In this document: one piece after another, positions 17,326 to 25,297 of the stretch
Layout of the letters: each line of letters begins with the position of its first letter
Numbering within the stretch: the first letter of the stretch is position 1
Assembly (NCBI RefSeq): GCF_001655005.1
Contig: NZ_LXET01000044.1
Span: 310,001-374,000 of the forward strand
Source: Hafnia paralvei ATCC 29927
GTDB taxonomy: Bacteria > Pseudomonadota > Gammaproteobacteria > Enterobacterales > Enterobacteriaceae
Direction of reading: 5' to 3'
DNA: 64,000 bases
Program-made: the position numbers and the translations under genes
Notes under the pieces: generated by a model
The model's database searches: none
Told to the model about the DNA's origin: nothing
What the model saw: the letters and a program-made list of their open reading frames with translations, nothing else

Positions 17326-17883
17326 ATGAGCGATGTCAGCTTGGCGCCAGGAAAACGCCTGTCACATATCCGTCAACAACTGGGTTTGTCACAGCGCAGG
17401 GCAGCTGAACTGTCTGGATTAACGCACAGTGCGATTAGCACCATTGAGCAAGATAAAGTCAGCCCAGCAATTAGCACCTTGCAAAAACTGCTCAAGGTCT
17501 ATGGGTTGTCGCTGTCGGAGTTTTTTGCCGAACAGGAAAAACCGGATGAACCACAGGTTGTGATTAACGCCGAAGACTTAATCGAAATTGGCAGCCAAGG
17601 GGTTTCCATGAAACTGATTCATAACGGAAACCCTAACCGCACGTTGGCCATGATGATTGAGACTTACGAACCCGGAACCACAACCGGTGAACGCATAAAA
17701 CATCAGGGTGAAGAAATTGGCACCCTGCTGGAAGGGGAAGTGATGCTGACAATTAATGGTCAGGTATATCACCTTGAAGCGGGACAGAGTTATGCCATTA
17801 ACACTGGCATTCCCCATAGCTTCAGTAATACGTCAGCGCGTATATGCCGCATTATCAGCGCCCATACGCCGACGACTTTCTAA
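17326..17883 (+). CDS. puuR: PuuR, repressor of the Puu genes
   Basis: Putrescine-responsive repressor. An N-terminal Xre-type helix-turn-helix (LSQRRAAELSGLTHSAISTIEQDKVSP, residues 20-46) is followed by a C-terminal cupin domain (about residues 105-175) with HQGEEIGTLLEGE and AINTGIPHSFSNTS. The ATG at 17326 is chosen over one 6 nt upstream because AAGGAAG is spaced 7 nt from it and it aligns with E. coli MSDEGLAPGKRLS. The length of 185 residues is identical to E. coli. It is co-transcribed with puuD and should act on boxes between puuA and puuD. Confidence 0.97.
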   Translation: MSDVSLAPGKRLSHIRQQLGLSQRRAAELSGLTHSAISTIEQDKVSPAISTLQKLLKVYGLSLSEFFAEQEKPDEPQVVINAEDLIEIGSQGVSMKLIHNGNPNRTLAMMIETYEPGTTTGERIKHQGEEIGTLLEGEVMLTINGQVYHLEAGQSYAINTGIPHSFSNTSARICRIISAHTPTTF

Positions 17884-17975
17884 TGCATATGTTAGTTACA
17901 TAGATAAATACCCAAATACAGGCCTCACGGCTAACGCACGGAGAAGCCTGTCACTGCGGCAATTAAGGGGAATGC

Positions 17976-19472
17976 ATGGACTTTCACAACTTGCAGTACT
18001 GGCAGCAACGGGCGAAGGCCCTAGAGATTGAGAATCGACTATTTATCAATGGCCGTTATCAGCAGGCCGCCGATGGCGCACAGTTTTCAGTGGAAGATCC
18101 TGCGGGTCAGCGTGAGCTGGTGCGCGTCGCTCAAGGAAATGAGCACGATGTGAATCAGGCTGTTAGCGCAGCGCGAGACGTTTTTGAACGCGGCGACTGG
18201 TCACGCGCTACCCCGGCTAAGCGTAAATCCATATTGATGAAGCTGGCTGATTTGATGGAACAACATCACGAGGAACTGGCGTTGCTGGAAACACTGGATA
18301 CCGGCAAGCCGATACGCCACAGCCTGCGCGATGATATCCCTGGCGCCATTCGCTCACTGCGTTGGTATGCCGAAGCAATTGACAAAGTCTATGGCGAAAT
18401 TGCCCCAACCAGCCAAGATGCGCTGGCCTTGATTGAGCGTGAACCGGTTGGCGTGGTAGCTGCCATTGTACCTTGGAATTTCCCACTGCTACTCGCCTGC
18501 TGGAAACTCGGCCCCGCACTGGCGGTGGGCAACAGCGTCATACTCAAGCCTTCAGAAAAATCGCCACTCACTGCATTGCGCATCGCGGGGTTAGCCAAAG
18601 AAGCTGGCTTACCCGACGGTGTGCTTAGCGTGATTTCAGGCTTCGGGCAGGACGCAGGACAGGCACTCTCCCGCCATCCTGACGTCGATGTGCTGACATT
18701 TACCGGCTCTACTCGTACAGCAAAACAGCTACTGAAAGACGCGGGCGACTCCAACATGAAACGCGTATGGCTGGAAGCCGGTGGCAAAAGTGCCAACATC
18801 ATTTTTGCTGACTGTCCCGACTTGTCAAAAGCCGCGGCCAATGCAGCGGCTGGCATTTTCTATAACCAAGGACAGGTGTGCATTGCGGGTACGCGCTTGC
18901 TGGTAGAAGAAAGCATCAAAGAGGAATTTCTTGCCGCCTTGCGCGATCAGGCTGCGGCCTATCGGCCAGGTAACCCACTCGATCCTGAAAGCGTGATGGG
19001 TACGCTCATTGATGCTGAGCACGGCTCTAAAGTCCAAGAATATATTCAGCAAGGCATTGCCGAAGGCGCCACGCTGTATCTCGATGGGCGCGATCACGCG
19101 CAAGGCGATCACGGGAGTTATCTCGGCCCGACCATATTCACCGATGTCAGCAATCACATGCGCATTGCGCGCGAAGAAATCTTTGGCCCTGTGCTTGCCG
19201 TTTCAACGTTTACCACTGAACAGCAGGCTTTAGAGCTCGCCAACGACAGCGATTATGGCTTAGGTGCGGCGATCTGGACGCGCGATCTGTCTAAAGCTCA
19301 CCGCATGTCTCGCCGCCTCAAAGCGGGTTCGGTATTTGTGAACAACTACAATGATGGCGACATGACCGTACCGTTCGGCGGCTATAAACAAAGCGGTAAC
19401 GGACGCGATAAGTCTCTGCATGCCTTAGAAAAATTTACCGAATTAAAAACCATCTGGATTTCGCTGGAGTAA
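17976..19472 (+). CDS. puuC: PuuC, gamma-glutamyl-gamma-aminobutyraldehyde dehydrogenase
   Basis: NAD(P)-dependent aldehyde dehydrogenase oxidising gamma-glutamyl-gamma-aminobutyraldehyde in putrescine breakdown. Catalytic motifs are intact: the Rossmann FTGSTRTAK loop, WLEAGGKSANI with the general-base Glu near residue 267, and the nucleophile Cys in NQGQVCIAGTR near residue 302. The length (498) and the C-terminus (FGGYKQSGNGRDKSLHALEK) match E. coli PuuC. The ATG at 17976 has AAGGGG upstream. A 92-bp gap after puuR contains an ACAGGC/GCCTGT inverted repeat (about 17914-17951) that may be an mRNA structure. puuB follows after 5 nt. Confidence 0.97.
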   Translation: MDFHNLQYWQQRAKALEIENRLFINGRYQQAADGAQFSVEDPAGQRELVRVAQGNEHDVNQAVSAARDVFERGDWSRATPAKRKSILMKLADLMEQHHEELALLETLDTGKPIRHSLRDDIPGAIRSLRWYAEAIDKVYGEIAPTSQDALALIEREPVGVVAAIVPWNFPLLLACWKLGPALAVGNSVILKPSEKSPLTALRIAGLAKEAGLPDGVLSVISGFGQDAGQALSRHPDVDVLTFTGSTRTAKQLLKDAGDSNMKRVWLEAGGKSANIIFADCPDLSKAAANAAAGIFYNQGQVCIAGTRLLVEESIKEEFLAALRDQAAAYRPGNPLDPESVMGTLIDAEHGSKVQEYIQQGIAEGATLYLDGRDHAQGDHGSYLGPTIFTDVSNHMRIAREEIFGPVLAVSTFTTEQQALELANDSDYGLGAAIWTRDLSKAHRMSRRLKAGSVFVNNYNDGDMTVPFGGYKQSGNGRDKSLHALEKFTELKTIWISLE

Positions 19473-19477
19473 ATATC

Positions 19478-20758
19478 ATGACAGAACATGTAAATAGCTA
19501 TTATGCCGCCAGCGCGAATTCACACGCGCCCTATCCGCAGTTAACCGAATCCGTCCAGTGCGATGTGTGCATTATCGGCGGCGGCTACACGGGATTATCC
19601 TCCGCTCTGCATCTGGTTGAAGCTGGCTACGACGTCGTGCTATTAGAATCTGCGCGTATCGGTTTTGGTGCTAGCGGCCGCAACGGCGGTCAACTGGTGA
19701 ACTCATATAGTCGCGATATTGACGTTATCGAGCAACGCTATGGCATGGATACGGCCAGAATGCTCGGCAGCATGATGTTTGAAGGTGCTGAAATTATTCG
19801 CCAACGTATCAAGCGCTACGCGATCGACTGCGATTACCAACCGGGCGGTATTTTTGTTGCGCTGAATAACAAGCAATATCACACCTTGATCGAGCAGAAA
19901 GCCCATTGGGAGCGCTACGGCAATACTCAACTCGAATTGTTGGATTCAGACCGAGTGCGTGAAGAAATAGCGTCCGACCGCTATGTCGGTGGCTTATTGG
20001 ATCACAGCGGTGGTCATATTCACCCTTTAAATCTGGCGCTAGGTGAAGCAGAAGCTATTCGCTTACAGGGCGGTCGTATCTTTGAACAGTCTGCGGTAGT
20101 AAAGATCAACCACGGCACGCCTGCAACCGTTATCACCGAAAAAGGTCAGGTACAGGCAAAATACGTCATCGTCGCAGGTAATGCCTATTTAGGTAACAAA
20201 GTAGAACCTGAATTAGCGCGTCGCAGCATGCCATGCGGAACGCAGATTGTTACCACCGAGCCGTTACAACCAGAGGTTGCTGCGTCATTACTGCCTAAGA
20301 ACTATTGCGTAGAAGACTGTAACTATCTGCTCGATTATTACCGTCTGACGGGGGATAACCGTCTGCTATACGGTGGCGGTGTGGTCTATGGTGCACGCGA
20401 TCCTGATGATATCGACAATCTGATTGTGCCAAAACTGTTGAAAACATTCCCGCAGCTAAAAGGGGTAAAAATCGACTATCGCTGGACAGGGAATTTCCTG
20501 CTCACCCTATCACGCATGCCGCAATTTGGCCGACTTGAGAACAATATTTACTACATGCAAGGCTATAGTGGACACGGCGTCACCTGTACACATTTGGCTG
20601 GGAAACTGATTTCAGAAGTCCTGCGTGGCGATGCTGAACGTTTCGATGCCTTCGCTAAGCTGCCACACCTTCCGTTCTTTGGGGGAAGAAATCTACAGAT
20701 TCCATTCACCGCTATTGGTGCAGCGTATTATACAATCCGCGATCGGTTGGGCGTTTAA
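19478..20758 (+). CDS. puuB: PuuB, gamma-glutamylputrescine oxidase
   Basis: FAD-dependent oxidase of the DAO family that oxidises gamma-glutamylputrescine to the aldehyde used by PuuC. The N-terminal dinucleotide-binding motif CDVCIIGGGYTGLSSALHL lies at residues 28-46 and GASGRNGGQLVNSYSRD follows, as in E. coli PuuB. Its 426 residues equal the E. coli length and the C-terminal YYMQGYSGHGVTCTHLAGK flavin motif is present. It is the last gene of the plus-strand arm, ending in a strong terminator. Confidence 0.97.
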   Translation: MTEHVNSYYAASANSHAPYPQLTESVQCDVCIIGGGYTGLSSALHLVEAGYDVVLLESARIGFGASGRNGGQLVNSYSRDIDVIEQRYGMDTARMLGSMMFEGAEIIRQRIKRYAIDCDYQPGGIFVALNNKQYHTLIEQKAHWERYGNTQLELLDSDRVREEIASDRYVGGLLDHSGGHIHPLNLALGEAEAIRLQGGRIFEQSAVVKINHGTPATVITEKGQVQAKYVIVAGNAYLGNKVEPELARRSMPCGTQIVTTEPLQPEVAASLLPKNYCVEDCNYLLDYYRLTGDNRLLYGGGVVYGARDPDDIDNLIVPKLLKTFPQLKGVKIDYRWTGNFLLTLSRMPQFGRLENNIYYMQGYSGHGVTCTHLAGKLISEVLRGDAERFDAFAKLPHLPFFGGRNLQIPFTAIGAAYYTIRDRLGV

Positions 20759-20775
20759 TTCTTTCTTATCTGGTC

Positions 20776-20809
20776 AAATACAAGAGCCGTATAGGCTCTT
20801 GTATTTTTT
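20776..20809 (+). terminator. terminator of puuDRCB
   Basis: AAATACAAGAGCC and GGCTCTTGTATTT make a perfect 13-bp stem around GTATA, followed by a T-run. It lies 17 nt after the puuB stop. Confidence 0.92.
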
Positions 20810-21029
20810 AGTTAAAAGCAATATAGACTTTAAATAACCCCACATGAGATGAGTGATTATTTTTATCATTATCCGACATCCATTTCGTCTCTTATTGGCC
20901 AGTTTATATTAGGAAATTACAATCTGTAATTATTAAACATTAAAATAGCGCTGGCATTACTCTCATTTTAAAAACAAAATATCACGTTGGCATTTTTTGT
21001 TTTACTCAAATTATTGATGAGAGGATATT

Positions 21030-21287
21030 ATGCAGTTAATTTATAATTACAATGAATATTACGAATGGATTTCCAAGGCTTTTTATTATGAGTCAAGATA
21101 TGACCCCACGCCGCTTATTGATGAAAGTGAAATGCTGGATTTCTGCAATAAATCTCAACCAGAATCATACCCCTGCCTCGTGTACCTCACTGTTAGCACC
21201 GCTTTAGCGCCCTTTCCTACAATAAAATTCATCTATAAAAATCAAGTTAATGAGTGGTCACAGCAGTTCCTTGTCGCATCTAAGTAA
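21030..21287 (+). CDS. small protein of unknown function
   Basis: An 85-codon ORF starting with ATG and a good AGAGGA site at 6-nt spacing. The product is soluble-looking, rich in Tyr, acidic in the first half (ESRYDPTPLIDESEMLDFCNKSQPE) with two cysteines, and has no signal peptide or recognisable motif. The region is AT-richer than the puu genes and the gene stands alone between the puuB terminator and an MFS gene. I do not recognise it; the ribosome site and sensible composition argue that it is real. Confidence 0.6.
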   Translation: MQLIYNYNEYYEWISKAFYYESRYDPTPLIDESEMLDFCNKSQPESYPCLVYLTVSTALAPFPTIKFIYKNQVNEWSQQFLVASK

Positions 21288-21456
21288 CTTAAGCTAGTAT
21301 CGAAAACCAATGGTAATGGATTGCCATTGAAACCTTTTACACCATCACTTTTTGAAGCAGTATTTTCTTTATGCTTTCTGGTTTTTGACAGTTATTGATC
21401 ATCAAATAAGCCACAAATTATAAATAACTTACTGAATTTATTGTTTACCCTAGCTG

Positions 21457-21473
21457 ATTAGAATTTTTCTAAT
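21457..21473. promoter_or_regulatory. palindrome upstream of the MFS gene
   Basis: ATTAGAA and TTCTAAT are inverted repeats separated by TTT, about 70 bp before the MFS start. It may be an operator; no regulator gene is adjacent. Confidence 0.35.
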
Positions 21474-21544
21474 ACACTCCATAATTATAGCGCTCGTCAC
21501 CGGCTTCATCATTCGTAAAACCACACATAATAAGAAATCAATAC

Positions 21545-22762
21545 ATGAGACTGAAAGGATTTCCGCCATTAATTACCCTGCTACTAATATCATCACTGGT
21601 ATTAACTATTGGTCGTGCTATCACCCTACCTTTTATCACTATCTATATGACCGAGCATTTTCATTTAAAACCTGAAAGCGTTGGATTAATTTTAGGGATC
21701 AGTCTCGCCATAGGCATTGTGAGCAGCTTCTATGGTGGATACTTAGTCGATAAATTTAACAAACACCACCTGATGATCCTTAGCATTGCGCTATTCGCCA
21801 TGACATTCTGCATAATGCCTTGGCTGGGTAACGTGTGGTGGATGGTACCCGTACTTGCCTTGCTGCACGCCGCCTATTCTGTTTTTAGCATTGCCATCAA
21901 AGCCTGCTTCGCGGAATGGCTTCCGGTAAGCGAACGCATCCGCGGTTTTTCAATGAACTACACGCTGGTCAATGTTGGCTGGGCGGTAGGCCCTGCGCTC
22001 GGCGTATTTGCCGCCTCTTATTACCCCATGCTGCCTTTTTTCCTTTCTGGCATGCTGGCTTTTTTCGTGGGTCTTACCCTGTGGCTGCGTCTTGATGGCT
22101 ATGGCTTGCCGCCCAATAACGGCGATACCGTTTTTACCGAACAACGCTTAAACTTTAGCGCAACATTTAAGATCCTGAGCCACGATCGCCGTTTAATCTT
22201 TTTCACCCTCGGTAGCACAATGGGAGCCGTGGTCGCAGGTCAATTCACCGGCTATCTTTCTCAGTATCTGATTACCGTCAGCAACGCACAGTTTGCCTAT
22301 CAGGTGATCGGCTCCGTCATGACGGTGAACGCCAGCGTAGTGATTTGTCTTCAGTATCTGCTCAGTCGAAATATGAATAATAAAAACCTGCTTCGCTGGC
22401 TAACCGCAGGCACACTATTTTTCTGTTTTGGCTTAGTGGGTTTCGCGCTGGCCGATCGCTCCATTCCTATGTGGATGGTTGCAATGGCAATTTTCACGCT
22501 CGGAGAAGTGATCGTTATCCCCGTCGAATATCTGTTTATCGACTTTATTGCCCCTCCGCATTTAAAAGGGAGCTACTACGGAGTACAAAATCTGGGGAAT
22601 TTGGGTGGCGCCGTAAACCCAATCCTGTGCGGATTTTTGTTATCTTTCGCCCCACCTACTACGCTTTTCTATGTACTAGTGGCAGTTTCGCTGCTGGGAT
22701 TAGGCTTCTTCTGGTACGGCTACCGACTTTCCGGTGCCTCTGTCCAACACATTGAAGGTTGA
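21545..22762 (+). CDS. MFS transporter, YdeE-like
   Basis: Inner-membrane major facilitator of 405 residues with about twelve hydrophobic segments. The opening (SSLVLTIGRAITLPFITIYMT), the A-motif-like GGYLVDKFNKHH loop near residue 65 and the APPHLKGSYYGVQNLGNLGGAVNP segment resemble E. coli YdeE, implicated in small-molecule or dipeptide export. The substrate is not evident from sequence. The gap of 257 bp before it is AT-rich and has a palindrome. The ribosome site is weak (TAAGAAATC). Confidence 0.75.
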   Translation: MRLKGFPPLITLLLISSLVLTIGRAITLPFITIYMTEHFHLKPESVGLILGISLAIGIVSSFYGGYLVDKFNKHHLMILSIALFAMTFCIMPWLGNVWWMVPVLALLHAAYSVFSIAIKACFAEWLPVSERIRGFSMNYTLVNVGWAVGPALGVFAASYYPMLPFFLSGMLAFFVGLTLWLRLDGYGLPPNNGDTVFTEQRLNFSATFKILSHDRRLIFFTLGSTMGAVVAGQFTGYLSQYLITVSNAQFAYQVIGSVMTVNASVVICLQYLLSRNMNNKNLLRWLTAGTLFFCFGLVGFALADRSIPMWMVAMAIFTLGEVIVIPVEYLFIDFIAPPHLKGSYYGVQNLGNLGGAVNPILCGFLLSFAPPTTLFYVLVAVSLLGLGFFWYGYRLSGASVQHIEG

Positions 22763-22830
22763 TCCCAGTGCTACGTCTTCGATAGATAAACCTTCATAAA
22801 TGGCATGATTACGATAACTTGTTTTCATGA

Positions 22831-22846
22831 TGTGATCGGTAGCACA
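22831..22846. promoter_or_regulatory. CRP-like site upstream of yohJK
   Basis: TGTGA-N6-GCACA matches 9 of 10 CRP core positions. A TATGAT -10-like element follows at 22863-22868; the resulting spacing (centre near -36) is not the canonical -41.5, so activation by CRP is uncertain. Confidence 0.4.
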
Positions 22847-22898
22847 TTTCTGAATTTAATTGTATGATGAATGCGTTTTCTTTCTTAGGTATTCACAG

Positions 22899-23306
22899 AT
22901 GTCAAAAGCAATTTCAGTTTGCTGGCAGTATTTGAGAGCGTTCATATTAATTTACCTGTGTTTATTCGCCGGTAATGCGATCTCGACGCTGCTGCCAATC
23001 ACCATTCCCGGCAGCATTATTGGCATGCTGATTTTATTCGCCCTCCTAGCCTCGCAGATTATGCCGGCAAATTGGGTTAAGCCCGGTTGTAACATTTTAA
23101 TCCGCTACATGGCGCTGCTGTTCGTGCCCATCGGCGTCGGTGTGATGCAGTATTATGACGTAGTCGTCAAGCAGTTCGGTCCTATCGTCGTGTCATGCCT
23201 TATCAGCACGTTGGTTATTATGGTTGTCGTCGCCTATAGCTCTCATATGGTCCATCGTGAACGTATCATTGGTGAGACAACAGACGGCTGCGAGGAGGAA
23301 AAGTAA
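22899..23306 (+). CDS. yohJ: YohJ, CidA/LrgA-family membrane protein
   Basis: Small membrane protein of the CidA/LrgA (holin-like) family with four hydrophobic segments in about 135 residues. The ATG at 22899 (MSKAISVCWQYLRAFILIYLCLF) aligns with E. coli YohJ; the longer in-frame start at 22860 is not needed. LLPITIPGSIIGMLILFALL and RYMALLFVPIGVGVMQYYD are family signatures. Its stop overlaps the yohK start. In other bacteria the CidA/LrgA pairs affect murein hydrolase release or transport of pyruvate-like metabolites; the E. coli role is not settled. Confidence 0.93.
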   Translation: MSKAISVCWQYLRAFILIYLCLFAGNAISTLLPITIPGSIIGMLILFALLASQIMPANWVKPGCNILIRYMALLFVPIGVGVMQYYDVVVKQFGPIVVSCLISTLVIMVVVAYSSHMVHRERIIGETTDGCEEEK

Positions 23307-23998
23307 TGGCTTATATTTGGTGGTCATTGCCGCTAACGCTGTTGGTTTTTTTCGGTGCCCGTCGCATCGCTCAAAAGCTCAACATGCCGTTATTAAATCC
23401 TTTGCTAGTTTCAATGGTGATTATTATTCCATTGCTATTAGCATTGAATATTCCCTATGAGCATTACTTTGCGGGGAGCTCTACGCTTAATAGCCTGTTG
23501 CAACCTGCCGTAGTGGCTTTAGCATTCCCGCTTTATGAACAGATTCACCAGATTCGCGCGCGTTGGAAATCCATTATCACTATCTGTTTTATTGGGAGTG
23601 TTACTGCGATGGTTTCCGGCACCGTCATTGCGCTATGGATGGGGGCAACACCACAAATTGCCGCCTCGATATTGCCTAAATCAGTCACTACACCGATTGC
23701 GATGGCTGTCGCCCAATCAATTGGTGGCATTCCAGCCATCAGCGCCGTTTGCGTTATTTTCGTTGGTATTGTGGGCGCCGTGTTTGGTCATATGCTATTA
23801 AACCTGATGAGAATCAGCACCAAGGCGTCACGTGGGTTAGCCATGGGGACGGCCTCACACGCATTGGGAACCGCACGCTGTGCTGAGATGGATTTTCAGG
23901 AAGGCGCATTCAGCTCATTAGCCCTGGTTATCTGCGGGATAATCACTTCGCTGTTAGCCCCCTTTTTATTCCCCATCCTGATTCATCTCTTTAGCTAA
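23306..23998 (+). CDS. yohK: YohK, CidB/LrgB-family membrane protein
   Basis: Partner of YohJ: a 230-residue CidB/LrgB protein with around seven hydrophobic segments. Family motifs KSVTTPIAMAVAQSIGGIPA and RGLAMGTASHALGTARCAE are intact. Its ATG overlaps the yohJ TAA by one base (TAATG) behind GAGGAGGAAA, a strong sign of translational coupling. cdd follows after a CRP-controlled promoter, as in E. coli. Confidence 0.95.
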   Translation: MAYIWWSLPLTLLVFFGARRIAQKLNMPLLNPLLVSMVIIIPLLLALNIPYEHYFAGSSTLNSLLQPAVVALAFPLYEQIHQIRARWKSIITICFIGSVTAMVSGTVIALWMGATPQIAASILPKSVTTPIAMAVAQSIGGIPAISAVCVIFVGIVGAVFGHMLLNLMRISTKASRGLAMGTASHALGTARCAEMDFQEGAFSSLALVICGIITSLLAPFLFPILIHLFS

Positions 23999-24014
23999 AA
24001 TACAGTTTTCCGCT

Positions 24015-24042
24015 CTCTCATCGTTTCACATTGCGGTGAGAG
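24015..24042 (+). terminator. weak hairpin after yohK
   Basis: CTCTCATCG and CGGTGAGAG pair (one G-U) around a 10-nt loop, 17 nt past the yohK stop. There is no T-run, so termination may be partial. Confidence 0.4.
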
Positions 24043-24122
24043 TGTGGAAAAAGAAGCAAAAGTCACAAAAACCCTGCGATACATCTCTCATTTTTTACAA
24101 TCATTACATCCGTTACATCAAA

Positions 24123-24168
24123 ATAGTGATAAAAATCACACAAACAAGCCAATCGCTTGCCTAGAATA
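24123..24168 (+). promoter_or_regulatory. cdd promoter with class II CRP site
   Basis: GTGA-TAAAAA-TCAC (24127-24140) is a near-consensus CRP box centred at 24133.5. A TAGAAT -10 hexamer at 24163-24168 predicts a start near 24175, placing CRP at -41.5, the standard class II position, as at the E. coli cdd promoter. CAAGC/GCTTG (24144-24158) lies between them. CytR control is known in E. coli but no clear CytR octamers were resolved. Confidence 0.75.
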
Positions 24169-24198
24169 CTCTCCCGTAACTAACTAAGAGGCTCCCCC

Positions 24199-25083
24199 AT
24201 GCACGCACGTTATGACGCGGCATTCAGCCAACTGCCAGCCGCTTTGCAGGCGGCGCTCTCACCCATTCTTAATCACGCCGATTTTCATGCTGTCATTACG
24301 GCTTCTCAGGTTGAAACCCTGAAACAAGCGACCGGCATGAACGACAGCGAACTCGCTTTTGCCCTGCTACCTTTAGCCGCGGCCTGCTCATTAGCGCCAA
24401 TATCTAAATTCTACGTTGGTGCAGTTGCCCGCGGCGTTAGCGGCAACCTGTATTTCGGTGCCAATATGGAGTTTTTGGGCGCCCCTATGCAGCAGACTAT
24501 TCATGCTGAACAATGCGCAGTCACCCACGCATGGTTACGCGGCGAAAAAGCCTTGGCGTCCATTACCGTCAACTACACGCCTTGCGGCCACTGCCGTCAG
24601 TTTATGAACGAGCTAAATACCGGCACTCAGCTAGCGATTCATTTACCGGGTCGCCAGCCAGCGACGCTAGGGCATTACCTGCCAGATGCCTTTGGGCCAC
24701 GCGATCTGGATATCAAAACGCTGTTGATGGATGAAGAAGATCACAATCTGTCACTGGCCAGCGATGATGTACTGGCCCAAGCTGCGCTGGATGCGGCAAA
24801 CCGCAGCCATGCGCCATACAGCCAAGCCTATAGCGGCGTGGCGCTGGAAGCAGCAGATGGCAACGTTTACTGCGGTCGCTATGCTGAAAATGCCGCGTTC
24901 AACCCAAGCTTGCCTCCGCTTCAGGCGGCACTGATCTTGATGAACGTGTCCGGCAAAGATGTGTTGCAGATCCGTCGTGCTGTATTGGTTGAAACTAAAA
25001 GCACGATGTTCTCACAGTGGGATGCCACCCAAGCAACGCTAAACGCGTTAGGTTGTACTCGGGTCGAACACACCCAAATTTAA
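24199..25083 (+). CDS. cdd: Cdd, cytidine deaminase
   Basis: Homodimeric zinc enzyme deaminating cytidine and deoxycytidine to (deoxy)uridine in pyrimidine salvage. The 294-residue, two-domain (E. coli-type) form is present. Zinc and catalytic residues are visible in the N-terminal domain: HAE (TIHAEQCAV, near residue 102) and PCGHC (near residue 129); the C-terminal domain is the degenerate copy. The ATG at 24199 has AAGAGG upstream. It is monocistronic, with its own CRP promoter and terminator. Confidence 0.97.
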   Translation: MHARYDAAFSQLPAALQAALSPILNHADFHAVITASQVETLKQATGMNDSELAFALLPLAAACSLAPISKFYVGAVARGVSGNLYFGANMEFLGAPMQQTIHAEQCAVTHAWLRGEKALASITVNYTPCGHCRQFMNELNTGTQLAIHLPGRQPATLGHYLPDAFGPRDLDIKTLLMDEEDHNLSLASDDVLAQAALDAANRSHAPYSQAYSGVALEAADGNVYCGRYAENAAFNPSLPPLQAALILMNVSGKDVLQIRRAVLVETKSTMFSQWDATQATLNALGCTRVEHTQI

Positions 25084-25093
25084 ACCGCTTGCT

Positions 25094-25123
25094 CGCAGAG
25101 CCATTCGGCTCTGCGTCTTTATT
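25094..25123 (+). terminator. terminator of cdd
   Basis: CGCAGAGCC and GGCTCTGCG form a perfect 9-bp stem with loop ATTC, followed by TCTTTATTT, 11 nt after the cdd stop. Confidence 0.8.
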
Positions 25124-25297
25124 TCCCGCGAAATCCTGTAAAAAATTGTTACGTAGTTCTCACTTCTCCAGCTTTATGTCATCTTTTCATAACAACCATT
25201 GAACAACTTTATAGTATCTCTTAGGATCGACGGCATGACGTATTATTCTCTCAGATAAATATACCGCCCGACCAATAGACATATAAGAGTGCTACTC

